A stretch of 64,000 bases of DNA from Lachnospiraceae bacterium NSJ-143 (GTDB taxonomy: Bacteria; Bacillota; Clostridia; Lachnospirales; Anaerotignaceae): positions 186,001 through 250,000 of the forward strand of contig JALIFM010000003.1 in the NCBI GenBank assembly GCA_022867625.1, given 5' to 3'. Positions within the stretch are counted from its first letter, which is position 1; each line of letters opens with the position of its first letter. The notes below the pieces were generated by a model. That model saw only the letters and a program-made list of their open reading frames with translations, made no database searches and had not been told where the DNA came from. The translations under genes and the position numbers were made by a program. Positions 33,442 through 41,563 of this stretch are shown piece after piece.

Positions 33442-34140
33442 TCAGGCTCCGAAATAATAACCCACTCCGCGTTTTGTAAGTATATATAAAGGCTTTGACG
33501 GGTCATCTTCTATTTTTTCCCTGAGCCTTCTTACAGTAACGTCCACAGTCCTTACATCACCGAAATACTCATACCCCCAGACCTTTTCAAGCAGAGTTTC
33601 CCGCGAGAAAACCTGAGTTTTCTGCGACGCCAGAAATTTGAGCAGTTCATATTCCCTGAGCGTGAGGTCAACCGCTTTTCCATTCTTTTTAACCTCAAAG
33701 AGCCTCATGTCTATGGTGAGGCTGCCGAATGAAAATGTTTCCTTATCCCCTGAAGACGGCTGCTCCTCGTCTGCCGAGGCACGCCTTCTGAGGTTTGCCT
33801 TGACTCTTGCCATAAGCTCCCTTACACCAAAGGGCTTTGTGACATAGTCGTCGGCTCCCAGCTCAAGACCAAGGACTTTGTCTACCTCCTCAGCCCTCGC
33901 TGTAAGCATGATAATAGGCGTATCGTATTTTTCCCTTATCTTGCGGCATGCGGCGTACCCGTCAAGCTTAGGCATCATTATGTCAAGCAATATCAAATCC
34001 GGTTCATATTCCTCATTGAGGGCTATTGCCTCCTCGCCGTCAGAAGCCGTTATTATATCATACCCCTCTTTTTTAAGATTATATTTTATAATGTCAACGA
34101 TATTTTTCTCATCGTCCACAACCAGTATCCTGCTGTTCAC
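33442..34140 (-). CDS. walR: response regulator WalR (YycF-like, OmpR family)
   Basis: A 232-residue two-component response regulator. The receiver domain (about 1-120) has the acidic pair VVDDE, the phospho-acceptor Asp in LILLDIMMPKLDGY, the Thr in MLTAR and the Lys in YVTKPFG. The C-terminal winged helix is OmpR/PhoB-type (LTLREYELLKFLA, VWGYEYFGDVRTVDVTVRRLREKIE). WalR drives genes for autolysins and wall synthesis and is usually essential. I choose the GTG at 34140, preceded by GGGAGGCGG; the upstream TTG lies inside that site. It follows the LysM gene by about 18 bp and precedes walK. Confidence 0.96.
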   Translation of the reverse strand: MNSRILVVDDEKNIVDIIKYNLKKEGYDIITASDGEEAIALNEEYEPDLILLDIMMPKLDGYAACRKIREKYDTPIIMLTARAEEVDKVLGLELGADDYVTKPFGVRELMARVKANLRRRASADEEQPSSGDKETFSFGSLTIDMRLFEVKKNGKAVDLTLREYELLKFLASQKTQVFSRETLLEKVWGYEYFGDVRTVDVTVRRLREKIEDDPSKPLYILTKRGVGYYFGA

Positions 34141-34158
34141 GCTACCGCCTCCCAAACA

Positions 34159-34968
34159 TCAGCCGTTATATTCTACCGTAAGAAACGGCACCTGCCTTAC
34201 AATTTTAAGCTCCTGCCCAATAAAAAGGTTGTCGTCAGACATTGAGTTAAGTTCCTTAAGCTCGTTTATGGTCATACCGAACCTGTTGGCCACTGTCCAT
34301 ACAGCATCGCCCTTGGCTACTGTGTATGTTTCCTCCCTCGGCTCTGTAAATGTCAGCTTTTTATAAGCCTCCTCAAAAGTGAGTATCTCCGCTGAATCAA
34401 CAAAATCCGTAACTGTCGACACACTCTGCTCAAACGTGCATTTTGTAACATCCGCGTTTTCCGGAGCGAATTTGCCTTTAATGCTCTCAAGGAGGTTGTC
34501 GGCCTCGTTTTTGGTTTTAAGCACCACTGTACGTTTGTTGTCCACTATTATTATCCCCGCCTCAACCTCGTAAGCTGCGGATTCCTTTACTTTAGTCACA
34601 GCGTACTCCACAGTAACCTTTTTTGAGGCCGGCGCGTGTACAGGCTCAAGGCTTATTTTATCCTTAAACCTCACATTGGTGTTCAAATCCTTGCTCAGCG
34701 AAGCCACAGCGGTATTTGTAATATCCTCCGCCGTAAGCTTTGACTTGTCTATAGTGCAGACCGCAGTCTGCCCCACAACTACATTATATGCGTTTTTTCC
34801 GAAAAACACCTGAAACACAATCAAAATAACCGCTATGATAATTACAGCCGCGGCAAGGCATATATTCCGCCTTTGCTTTCTCAGCTTTTTTTCCCTGGCG
34901 GCCCTGCGGTTTTCACTTCCAAAATTTTTTATGCCCTGCCTTGGTGGAGATGGTTTTTTTGTATACAA
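34159..34968 (-). CDS. membrane-anchored LysM-domain protein, possibly a shortened G5/M23 endopeptidase homologue
   Basis: A 269-residue protein: basic cytoplasmic N-terminus, one transmembrane helix (about 38-59), an extracellular region resembling the N-terminal part of clostridial LysM-G5-M23 peptidases, and a LysM domain near the end (YTVAKGDAVWTVANRFGMTINELKELN..., about 218-261). Homologues known to me continue after the VPFLTV segment into G5 and M23 peptidase domains; here a stop follows four residues later and walR starts immediately. No catalytic domain remains. It is the first gene of the walRK operon, starts at TTG 34968 with AAGGAGG, and probably binds peptidoglycan. Confidence 0.8.
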   Translation of the reverse strand: MYTKKPSPPRQGIKNFGSENRRAAREKKLRKQRRNICLAAAVIIIAVILIVFQVFFGKNAYNVVVGQTAVCTIDKSKLTAEDITNTAVASLSKDLNTNVRFKDKISLEPVHAPASKKVTVEYAVTKVKESAAYEVEAGIIIVDNKRTVVLKTKNEADNLLESIKGKFAPENADVTKCTFEQSVSTVTDFVDSAEILTFEEAYKKLTFTEPREETYTVAKGDAVWTVANRFGMTINELKELNSMSDDNLFIGQELKIVRQVPFLTVEYNG

Positions 34969-35024
34969 TGCCGCGCGCCTCCTTGTTAAAACGAAAGCCT
35001 GAATCCAATTGACCTTTATTCCGC

Positions 35025-35693
35025 TTATTTTTTAAGGGATTTAAGTATTACCTGTGTCTGATGCTCTATGTGCTCTGCCATTACCCTTTCGCCCATGGCC
35101 TCATCCCGCTTTTCCACCGCTTCTATTATATTGCGGTGATGGTTTATAACAGCCGTTTTTGTTTCGTATACCTTCAGGTAAGCCATTCTGTAACGGTATA
35201 CCTGCGCCTGTATATTGCTTATTATCGCCACAAGCTTGCTGTTTCCTGCCGACCTGAATAAAACGTCGTGGAACTTCTCATCTGATGTAGCTACACCCTC
35301 ATAGTCCTTTTCCTCAAAGGCCCTCTCAAACTCCTCGTTATATTTTTTAAGCTCCCTAAGGCTTTCGGCGTCCATTCTCTGACAGGCGTGACGTACACTT
35401 ACCACCTCAAGGGCACTCCTTATCTCAAGTATGTTCTTAATATCCTCGGCGCTTATATCAAGCACCTGCGCTCCTCTTCTTGGTATAAGCTCAACAAGGT
35501 TTTCCTGCTCAAGCATTCTCAGCGCCTCCCTCACAGGCGTGCGGCTTACGCCAAGCTTATCCGCAAGGTGGTTTTCAAGCAGCCTTTCGCCAGGCTTAAG
35601 CTGACCCTTAAGTATGGCGTCCCTGAGGTTATTAAACACTACCTCTCTCAACGGAAGGTATTCATTAGCATTTACTTCAAATTTATATTCCAT
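35025..35693 (-). CDS. GntR-family (FadR subfamily) transcriptional regulator
   Basis: A 222-residue regulator. The N-terminal winged helix (about 10-75) contains LPLREVVFNNLRDAILKGQLKPGERLLENHLADKLGVSRTPVREALRMLE, the diagnostic GntR pattern, read here in pieces. The C-terminal FCD domain (about 85-215) is all-helical, with conserved metal/ligand-binding positions in IRSALEVVSVRHAC, DEKFHDVLFRSAGN and HHRNIIEAVEKRD. The ATG at 35693 has GAGGAGG 9 nt upstream. It lies 14 bp after ispE in the same unit; a regulator of sugar-acid or amino-acid use is typical but its target is not visible. Confidence 0.88.
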   Translation of the reverse strand: MEYKFEVNANEYLPLREVVFNNLRDAILKGQLKPGERLLENHLADKLGVSRTPVREALRMLEQENLVELIPRRGAQVLDISAEDIKNILEIRSALEVVSVRHACQRMDAESLRELKKYNEEFERAFEEKDYEGVATSDEKFHDVLFRSAGNSKLVAIISNIQAQVYRYRMAYLKVYETKTAVINHHRNIIEAVEKRDEAMGERVMAEHIEHQTQVILKSLKK

Positions 35694-35707
35694 ACAAAAA
35701 TTCCTCC

Positions 35708-36580
35708 TCAACTCTGCGGATTAACCGTTTGCGTAGAAAAAACCTCTTTTATGCCAAATTTCCTCTTAACGGCCTCAGCGGCCTTATCAGCAAAATCCCT
35801 GTTGTCAAAAAGCCCGTAAACTGAAGGACCGCTGCCGCTCATGGCGCTTGCCATAGCGCCGTTTTCCAAAAGAGCGGCCTTGATATCCCTTATAACCGGG
35901 TACTGCTTAGCCGTTACCGATTCCAGAACATTTTTAATTCCTCCTGCAACTTTATTCATGTCAGACTGGACTATAGCCTTCAGCATAGCCTGCGTATCAG
36001 GCCTTTCTGTAACCTCGTCCAGTTTAAGCGCCCTGTATACCGAGGCCGTGGACACATCTATGTCGGGCTTTGCAAGGACAACAAAAAACATGGGGCAGTC
36101 CTTAATGTATGCCAGTTTGTCTCCAAGGCCAAAGGCAAAGGCTGTTCCCCCTTTGAGGCAGAACGGCACATCTTTGCCTATTGAAGAAGCCATGCTCACA
36201 AACCTTTCAGCCGGTATATGCGGTACAAAAATGCTTCTCATGGCTTTTATAACTGCTGCCGCGTCAGCGCTTCCGCCGGCAAGCCCCGCCGCCACCGGTA
36301 TTCGCTTTTTTATGCGGATATCAACGCCCTCTTTAAGCGCAAATTTTTCGGCCATGGCCTCCGCCGCAATATATGCGGTATTTGTTTCACCTTCCGGCAC
36401 CTTTGAGCTGTCTGAAAATACACGGTTCTGACATGTGCCGTTTTTTTCCACATCTACCGTATCAAACAAATCAATAGTCTGCATTATCATCTCAAGCTCA
36501 TGATACCCGTCCGGCCTGCGTCTGAGCACATCAAGCGTAAGATTTATTTTAGCGTAAGCGTCAACTGAAATTTTATCCAT
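35708..36580 (-). CDS. ispE: 4-diphosphocytidyl-2-C-methyl-D-erythritol kinase IspE
   Basis: A 290-residue GHMP kinase of the MEP isoprenoid pathway, phosphorylating CDP-methylerythritol. It begins VDAYAKINLTLDVLRRRPDGYHELEMIMQ, a diagnostic IspE start, and has the ATP-binding PVAAGLAGGSADAAAVI near residue 92 and the C-terminal MSGSGPSVYGLF motif. Length is normal. It is the first gene of a two-gene unit with the GntR regulator and has a good promoter about 130 bp upstream. The stop codon directly abuts the ribosome binding site of the regulator gene. Confidence 0.96.
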   Translation of the reverse strand: MDKISVDAYAKINLTLDVLRRRPDGYHELEMIMQTIDLFDTVDVEKNGTCQNRVFSDSSKVPEGETNTAYIAAEAMAEKFALKEGVDIRIKKRIPVAAGLAGGSADAAAVIKAMRSIFVPHIPAERFVSMASSIGKDVPFCLKGGTAFAFGLGDKLAYIKDCPMFFVVLAKPDIDVSTASVYRALKLDEVTERPDTQAMLKAIVQSDMNKVAGGIKNVLESVTAKQYPVIRDIKAALLENGAMASAMSGSGPSVYGLFDNRDFADKAAEAVKRKFGIKEVFSTQTVNPQS

Positions 36581-36713
36581 ATAAACACCACCATATTATA
36601 CAGCCAGTATTTTTGCAGGAAATCTATCCTCATACGGCGTGTGTGCCGTACTGCTTTTATACATATGACTGCGGCTTAATCAAAATCATATAATCCATAC
36701 AGTATACATTTTT

Positions 36714-36742
36714 ATTATATCCAAATTGTATTAATAAAGCAA
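36714..36742 (-). promoter_or_regulatory. sigma-A promoter of ispE
   Basis: Minus strand: -35 TTGCTT (36742-36737), 17-nt spacer, -10 TATAAT (36719-36714). The leader of about 125 nt contains a small TACGGC/GCCGTA hairpin. Confidence 0.65.
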
Positions 36743-36800
36743 CAATAATACATCTATTTCGACACTTTCAAACCCGCCGTCTGCTTATTTTGAAAACAGA

Positions 36801-36836
36801 AAAACTGCCCGGAGCCTGATATGCCCGGACAGTTTT
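36801..36836 (-). terminator. terminator of the Bcp gene
   Basis: Minus strand: AAAACTGTCCGG (36836-36825) pairs with CCGGGCAGTTTT (36812-36801), loop 12 nt, T-rich end, 20 bp after the stop codon. Confidence 0.8.
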
Positions 36837-36857
36837 CACTGTATATGCCTTTATACT

Positions 36858-37313
36858 TTAACCTATATTGTCAAGCATCTGCTGAGGGTTTTCACCGGCC
36901 TTTACTTTGGTGAACACGTTCAGTACAATCCCGTTTTCATCTATAATATATGTTGTCCTTACAACACCCATGCTTACCTTTCCGTAGAGCTTCTTTTCCT
37001 GCCATACGCCATACTCCTCAAGCACCTTATGCTCCTCATCTGAAAGGAGCACGAAAGGTAGGCTGTATTTTTCCTCAAATTTTTTATGGCTCTTTACCGA
37101 GTCTTTGCTTACACCGATTATAACAGCGCCCTTTTTTTCAAACTCAGCACAAAGCTCAGCAAATTTCTGAGCCTGAAGCGAGCATCCCGGAGTCATATCC
37201 TTAGGATAAAAATACAGCACAACCTTTTTTCCTCTGAAATCCGAAAGGCTTATATCATTCCCATTCTGGTCCTTCAGTGTAAAATCAACAGCAATGTCAC
37301 CGGCCTTCAGCAT
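36858..37313 (-). CDS. bcp: thioredoxin-dependent peroxiredoxin, Bcp type
   Basis: A 151-residue peroxiredoxin that reduces H2O2 and organic peroxides. After the usual DFTLKDQNGNDISLSDFRGK start, the catalytic segment VVLYFYPKDMTPGCSLQAQKF holds the peroxidatic cysteine near residue 45. Bcp proteins of the two-cysteine type have a second cysteine five residues on; that position is Ala here, so the protein is either one-cysteine or uses the cysteine about 13 residues later (FAELCAEF). ATG at 37313 preferred, with GAGGGGTG upstream. Monocistronic with terminator. Confidence 0.94.
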   Translation of the reverse strand: MLKAGDIAVDFTLKDQNGNDISLSDFRGKKVVLYFYPKDMTPGCSLQAQKFAELCAEFEKKGAVIIGVSKDSVKSHKKFEEKYSLPFVLLSDEEHKVLEEYGVWQEKKLYGKVSMGVVRTTYIIDENGIVLNVFTKVKAGENPQQMLDNIG

Positions 37314-37358
37314 AAAAACACCCCTCAATCATATAAATTTATACAGTTTTACTCAGCC

Positions 37359-38129
37359 TTAAAGGAAAATCTCGTTCTCGCATCTTCTGCTCAGTTTTTT
37401 TGTAAACATCTCTGCAAAAGCCCTGTACTCGTCTGTATCCATTACCCTTGCACCAAAAGGACAGCCCCTTATACATCTGAAGCAGGAAATGCACTTTGTC
37501 GTATCCACTATATCATAGTTGTCTCCGGATATCGCCTCCTGAGGGCAGTCTCTTGCGCAAAGTCCGCATTTTCTGCATTTGTCACTTGTTGACGGAAAGA
37601 AGCTTCCGCCGTTTCCGCCATCTTTGTACGGAAAATTCCCCGGCACATCGGGAACATTGAAAAATCCGCCGTCAATCTTTTCAAGTATACATTTGCCAAA
37701 CTCCCAGCACATTTTAAGGTCATCCGTATCGGGGCGGTCAACCTGTATCTGGCCATATGTATGCCTGCCTACTATGGCGGCGAAGCCAAGCGGTATAAAG
37801 CCCCTCTCTATCAAAATATTCTTGAACTCAAGGAGCGCGTCGTCATAAGCCCTGTTTCCGTAAGTTACTATCACAGCGCACTTTGCCAGATTGCCTTTAA
37901 GCCCTCCAAGCCTTTCAGCAAAGCCCTTATAAAGCCTGCCTCCGTAAACAGGAGCCGAAAATACCACAAAGTCATTTATGCCAAACTCCATGTTTTCAAA
38001 TTCAGCGCTGGCCTTTGTCATATCAACCTCCCTGACGCTGCGCCCAATAGTAGATGCTGTTTCAACAGCACACTTTCTGCTGTTTCCCGTTGGCGAAAAG
38101 TAAACCGCAAAAGCTTCTTTAAATTTCAT
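37359..38129 (-). CDS. flavodoxin-like protein with two [4Fe-4S] ferredoxin motifs (EFR1 family)
   Basis: A 256-residue redox protein. The N-terminal 150 residues form a flavodoxin fold; YFSPTGNSRKCA near residue 10 is the FMN-phosphate loop and FSAPVYGGRLY the second FMN loop. The C-terminal part has two complete [4Fe-4S] motifs, CRKCGLCARDCP and CISCFRCIRGCP. This fusion (EFR1-type) is common in gut Clostridia and is thought to carry electrons, but specific partners are unknown. It lies alone upstream of Bcp on the same strand with a 45-bp gap, so cotranscription with the peroxiredoxin is possible. Confidence 0.9.
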   Translation of the reverse strand: MKFKEAFAVYFSPTGNSRKCAVETASTIGRSVREVDMTKASAEFENMEFGINDFVVFSAPVYGGRLYKGFAERLGGLKGNLAKCAVIVTYGNRAYDDALLEFKNILIERGFIPLGFAAIVGRHTYGQIQVDRPDTDDLKMCWEFGKCILEKIDGGFFNVPDVPGNFPYKDGGNGGSFFPSTSDKCRKCGLCARDCPQEAISGDNYDIVDTTKCISCFRCIRGCPFGARVMDTDEYRAFAEMFTKKLSRRCENEIFL

Positions 38130-38530
38130 TTAGTTATACCCCCTCATAGCATGCCCCTCTTAAAAGGCATAGCATAAGTATTATTATTCATATAAAATCC
38201 TCTATATCAAATAATACTATATTTTTGCTTTTTATGGAATTTTATTTTTCAATATTTATAAAATATTTTCAAACCATCAGGTTAAGTGTAGTGATAAAAA
38301 GACATTTAAGGGTTTAATATTCTTGTAAAACTGCTTTTGCAGCAGCGCAAATGCTGTGTACAGTAAAAGCTGCATTATATTTTAATATACTTTAAGAGTT
38401 ATAGTATTTTTGTTATAATTTAAAAATAACAGTTGCATAACTTAAAAAATGTGCTATAATACTTTAAACTGTTACACTTTAAAGTATGTATGCAACAGTA
38501 TGTAAATAACAAGGAAAAGAGGTAGTGTAT
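38130..38530. promoter_or_regulatory. control region of the DAHP synthase gene
   Basis: No gene seen. A promoter reads -35 TTGCAT (38433-38438), 16-nt spacer, -10 TATAAT (38455-38460). Directly at the predicted start is an inverted repeat, ACTTTAAA (38461-38468) and TTTAAAGT (38478-38485), and ACTTTAAAGT is itself a 10-bp palindrome; it could be an operator for an aromatic-amino-acid repressor. No T-box or leader peptide with Trp, Phe or Tyr codons was found. Confidence 0.55.
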
Positions 38531-39565
38531 ATGCAGATGCAGATGGATTTTAAAAGAAAGCTCCCTGTACCAATGGAAATAAAGGAAATGATACCTGTTT
38601 CCGATAAAGTCGCTGAAATCAAAAAACAGCGTGACGATGAGATAGAAAAGGTATTTAAAGGCGAAAGCAGCAAGCTTATACTTGTAATAGGGCCTTGTTC
38701 TGCCGACAGGGAGGAGCCTGTTATCGACTATATACACCGTCTGGCTGATATAAACGAAAAGGTAAAGGATAAACTGATACTCATACCGAGGATTTATACC
38801 AACAAGCCCCGCACAACAGGCAAGGGCTACAAGGGTATGGCACTACAGCCGGACCCCGAAAAAAAGCCCGATATGCTTGAGGGGCTTATGGCAATAAGAA
38901 AGCTGCACAAAAGGGCCGTTGAAGAAACAGGGCTTACAAGCGCAGACGAGATGCTCTACCCTGAAAACCACAGATACCTGTCCGACCTGCTGTCATATGT
39001 AGCTGTGGGTGCTCGTTCCGCCGAGGACCAGCAGCACAGGCTTACTGCAAGCGGCATAGGCATACCATGCGGAATGAAAAACCCTACAAGCGGCGACCTT
39101 TCTGTAATGCTCAACTCCATTGAAGCTGCCCAGTGCGCCCATACATTCCTTTACAGGGGGTGGGAGGTATCAACGGCAGGAAACCCGTTTACCCACGCCG
39201 TACTCAGAGGAGCTGTTGACAGGCATGGAATGAATATTCCAAACTACCATTACGAGGATTTGATAAGGCTGTATGAGATGTATGCTCAGAGGGATTTGGA
39301 AAACCCTGCCGTTATAGTAGACACAAACCACGCCAACTCCTCCAAAAATTATATTGAACAGATTCGCATAACAAAAGAAGTCCTCCACAGCTGCAAGTAT
39401 TCCGATGATGTGAGAAAAATGGTAAAGGGCTTTATGATAGAAAGCTATATAGAAGACGGAGCACAGAAAATTGGCGATGGTGTGTATGGAAAATCCATAA
39501 CTGACCCTTGCCTTGGCTGGGAAAAAACCAAAAAACTTATACTTGATATAGCCGACATGGCCTGA
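38531..39565 (+). CDS. aroF: 3-deoxy-7-phosphoheptulonate (DAHP) synthase, AroG/F/H type
   Basis: A 344-residue class I DAHP synthase, which condenses PEP and erythrose 4-phosphate as the first step of the shikimate pathway. It shows LVIGPCSADR with the metal-ligand cysteine near residue 62, RIYTNKPRTTGKGYKG near residue 92 for substrate phosphates, the GARSAEDQQHR segment, and the later metal ligands in DTNHANSSK, MIESYIEDG and DPCLGW. The start at ATG 38531 has AAGAGG 8 nt upstream; the GTG at 38525 is also in frame. It is alone between promoter and terminator. Feedback specificity (Phe, Tyr or Trp) cannot be told by eye. Confidence 0.94.
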   Translation: MQMQMDFKRKLPVPMEIKEMIPVSDKVAEIKKQRDDEIEKVFKGESSKLILVIGPCSADREEPVIDYIHRLADINEKVKDKLILIPRIYTNKPRTTGKGYKGMALQPDPEKKPDMLEGLMAIRKLHKRAVEETGLTSADEMLYPENHRYLSDLLSYVAVGARSAEDQQHRLTASGIGIPCGMKNPTSGDLSVMLNSIEAAQCAHTFLYRGWEVSTAGNPFTHAVLRGAVDRHGMNIPNYHYEDLIRLYEMYAQRDLENPAVIVDTNHANSSKNYIEQIRITKEVLHSCKYSDDVRKMVKGFMIESYIEDGAQKIGDGVYGKSITDPCLGWEKTKKLILDIADMA

Positions 39566-39589
39566 TAATAAACGCTGACTATAAAAATG

Positions 39590-39616
39590 ACCCTGTTTGA
39601 CAGGGTTATTTTTTTG
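39590..39616 (+). terminator. terminator of the DAHP synthase gene
   Basis: ACCCTG (39590-39595) pairs with CAGGGT (39601-39606), loop TTTGA, then TATTTTTTT. Confidence 0.85.
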
Positions 39617-39649
39617 CTTTTACGGCATCAGTAATTTTTCATTTTTCTG

Positions 39650-39678
39650 TTGACAATAGTACCAAACCGTACTATACT
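39650..39678 (+). promoter_or_regulatory. sigma-A promoter of the marR-MATE operon
   Basis: -35 TTGACA (39650-39655), exactly 17-nt spacer, -10 TATACT (39673-39678). The spacer is almost completely occupied by the first MarR operator. Confidence 0.9.
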
Positions 39679-39707
39679 GTCCAGTACCGATAGTACCAAA
39701 CCGTACT
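39658..39707. promoter_or_regulatory. duplicated palindromic operator of the MarR regulator
   Basis: Two exact copies of AGTACCAAACCGTACT (39658-39673 and 39692-39707), each a dyad AGTAC-N6-GTACT, spaced 34 bp centre to centre, about three helical turns. One fills the promoter spacer and touches the -10, the other lies in the leader before the ribosome binding site. This layout predicts repression by the encoded MarR protein. Confidence 0.78.
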
Positions 39708-39728
39708 TTTTTATTTGGAGGATAAAAA

Positions 39729-40181
39729 ATGAAAAATAAAATCAGAAAACAAATTGAACTTATGAACAGCTCTATAAGGAAAACAAACGCAATTTACGGA
39801 CAGTGGGCCAAAAAATTCGGCCTGAGCTTTAATTCGCTTATGGTGCTCTACACAATAGACGAGACGCCCGGCTGTACACAAAAGCAGATTTCTCAAAGCT
39901 GGCTTATACCAAAGCAGACAGTCCATACAATACTTATGGATTTCAGCAGAAAGGGTTATATAGAGTTTAATACTGACAATGACGACAGGCGGGAAAAAAC
40001 AGTCCGTTTTACCGAAAACGGCCGGAGGTATGCCTCATCAATACTTTCACGCCTGTACTATATAGAGGAGATGGCAATGGAAAAACTGGGTGAGGAAACC
40101 CGGTTTCAGCTTGTCGACTCCAATATAAAATACTGCGACACACTTATAGAAACTTTTAACCAGGAGGTGCAAAATGAGTAG
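39729..40181 (+). CDS. MarR-family transcriptional repressor
   Basis: A 150-residue winged helix-turn-helix regulator. The core (about residues 30-110) reads SLMVLYTIDETPGCTQKQISQSWLIPKQTVHTILMDFSRKGYIEF in pieces, followed by the wing DNDDRREKTVRFTENG, which is the MarR signature. N- and C-terminal helices should form the dimer interface and ligand pocket. Its stop overlaps the start of the MATE gene by 8 bp, so the two are coupled, and two palindromic operators sit in its promoter. The simplest model is autorepression relieved by a pump substrate. Confidence 0.92.
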   Translation: MKNKIRKQIELMNSSIRKTNAIYGQWAKKFGLSFNSLMVLYTIDETPGCTQKQISQSWLIPKQTVHTILMDFSRKGYIEFNTDNDDRREKTVRFTENGRRYASSILSRLYYIEEMAMEKLGEETRFQLVDSNIKYCDTLIETFNQEVQNE

Positions 40182-41502
40182 TTCATTAGCCAGAAAGCAT
40201 TCCCTGCACTCACTTATAATGTTTGCCCTGCCAAACATGGTAATGATGATTTTCATGTCACTGTATGTAATAGTTGACGGAATGTTTATATCAAGGTTTG
40301 TAGGTACAGACGCCCTTTCAGCCACAAATATGGTGTATCCGGCGCAAAGCATAGAGATGGCTACAGCCATAATGGTAGCCACAGGCGGAAGCGCAATTAT
40401 AGCACGCAAGCTCGGTGAGGGCAAACCCGACGAGGCGAAGGGCGACCTCTCGTTTCTTGTACTTGTGGAGACAGTACTTGGCATACTTACGGCTATAGTA
40501 GGCGTTGTATTCTGCGACAAAATTATATACCTGCTCGGCGCCAGCGAGGCACAGTTTGAAATGTGCAGGCTATACCAGCGCACCCTTTTCTGGTTCGCTC
40601 CGTTTTTCTTCCTGCAAACAGCGTTTCAGGTGTTTTTTATAACAGCCGGAAAACCCGGACTCGGCCTTATTGTGACTGTTGCCGCCGGAGTCGCCAATGT
40701 AGTGCTTGACTATATATTTATGGTGCCTTTGGGCATGGGCATACGCGGCGCCGCCATAGCCACAGGCATAGGCTATTTTATAGGCGCTGTATCCGGCGTT
40801 ATATATTTTGCAGTGGCCAAAAACGGAAGCCTTTGCTTTACTTCTCCCCGGAGGGATTTTAAAATGCTGCTTCAGGCCTGCTCAAACGGCTCATCGGAGA
40901 TGGTCACAAACCTCTCAAATGCCGTTACAACATTCCTGTTCAACTACACCTTCCTCAAATTTTTCGGCGAGGACGGTGTGGCGTCAATCACAATAATACT
41001 GTACTTCCAGTTTGTGTTCACAGCAGTATTTTTTGGCTACTCAAACGGTGTGGCGCCTATCATAAGCTTCAAATACGGCAGCGGAGACGCCCCGCAGCTT
41101 AAAACCGTGTTTAAAAACAGCCTGCTCTTTGTGGTTGTGTGCTCAGTGCTCTCCTACGCTCTGTCACAGCTTTCAATAAGCACAATACTGACCTTCTTTA
41201 CCCCAAGAGACAGCAGCGTCTACAGCATTACAATGAGCGGCTTTTACATCTACTCTTTTGGATTTCTGCTTATGGGCACAAGCATATACGCCTCAGCTCA
41301 TTTTACAGCACTTTCAGACGGCGCTGTATCGGCAATTATATCTTTTGCAAGGACATTTATATTCCTTATAGGCTCAATTCTGATACTGCCATATGTCCTT
41401 GGCGAAACAGGCGTATGGCTTTCTGTACCCGTAGCGGAGCTTCTGGGAATAATAATTTCCATACTGTTTCTTGCAATCAAAAGGAAAAAATACAGGTATT
41501 AA
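40174..41502 (+). CDS. MATE family efflux transporter controlled by the adjacent MarR
   Basis: A 442-residue membrane protein with about 12 helices. Early motif LPNMVMMIFMSLYVIVDGMFISRFVGTDALSATNMVYP is the conserved MATE entry, with TAGKPGLGL and SNGVAPIISFKYGSG as the second-half signatures. It differs clearly from the other two MATE proteins in the window and resembles the MepA-like branch, whose members are also paired with MarR regulators (mepR-mepA). It starts inside the end of marR and ends at a strong terminator. Drug or toxic-metabolite export is inferred from family and context. Confidence 0.92.
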   Translation: MSSSLARKHSLHSLIMFALPNMVMMIFMSLYVIVDGMFISRFVGTDALSATNMVYPAQSIEMATAIMVATGGSAIIARKLGEGKPDEAKGDLSFLVLVETVLGILTAIVGVVFCDKIIYLLGASEAQFEMCRLYQRTLFWFAPFFFLQTAFQVFFITAGKPGLGLIVTVAAGVANVVLDYIFMVPLGMGIRGAAIATGIGYFIGAVSGVIYFAVAKNGSLCFTSPRRDFKMLLQACSNGSSEMVTNLSNAVTTFLFNYTFLKFFGEDGVASITIILYFQFVFTAVFFGYSNGVAPIISFKYGSGDAPQLKTVFKNSLLFVVVCSVLSYALSQLSISTILTFFTPRDSSVYSITMSGFYIYSFGFLLMGTSIYASAHFTALSDGAVSAIISFARTFIFLIGSILILPYVLGETGVWLSVPVAELLGIIISILFLAIKRKKYRY

Positions 41503-41510
41503 AACAAAAG

Positions 41511-41556
41511 CCGCAGTTTACTCAGCATCAGGCTCAACTGTAAACTGCGGTGTTTT
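41511..41556. terminator. bidirectional terminator between the MATE and sdaAA genes
   Basis: CCGCAGTTTAC (41511-41521) pairs perfectly with GTAAACTGCGG (41540-41550); loop 18 nt; T-rich plus-strand tail and A-rich left flank, serving both convergent genes. Confidence 0.82.
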
Positions 41557-41563
41557 ATTATTT

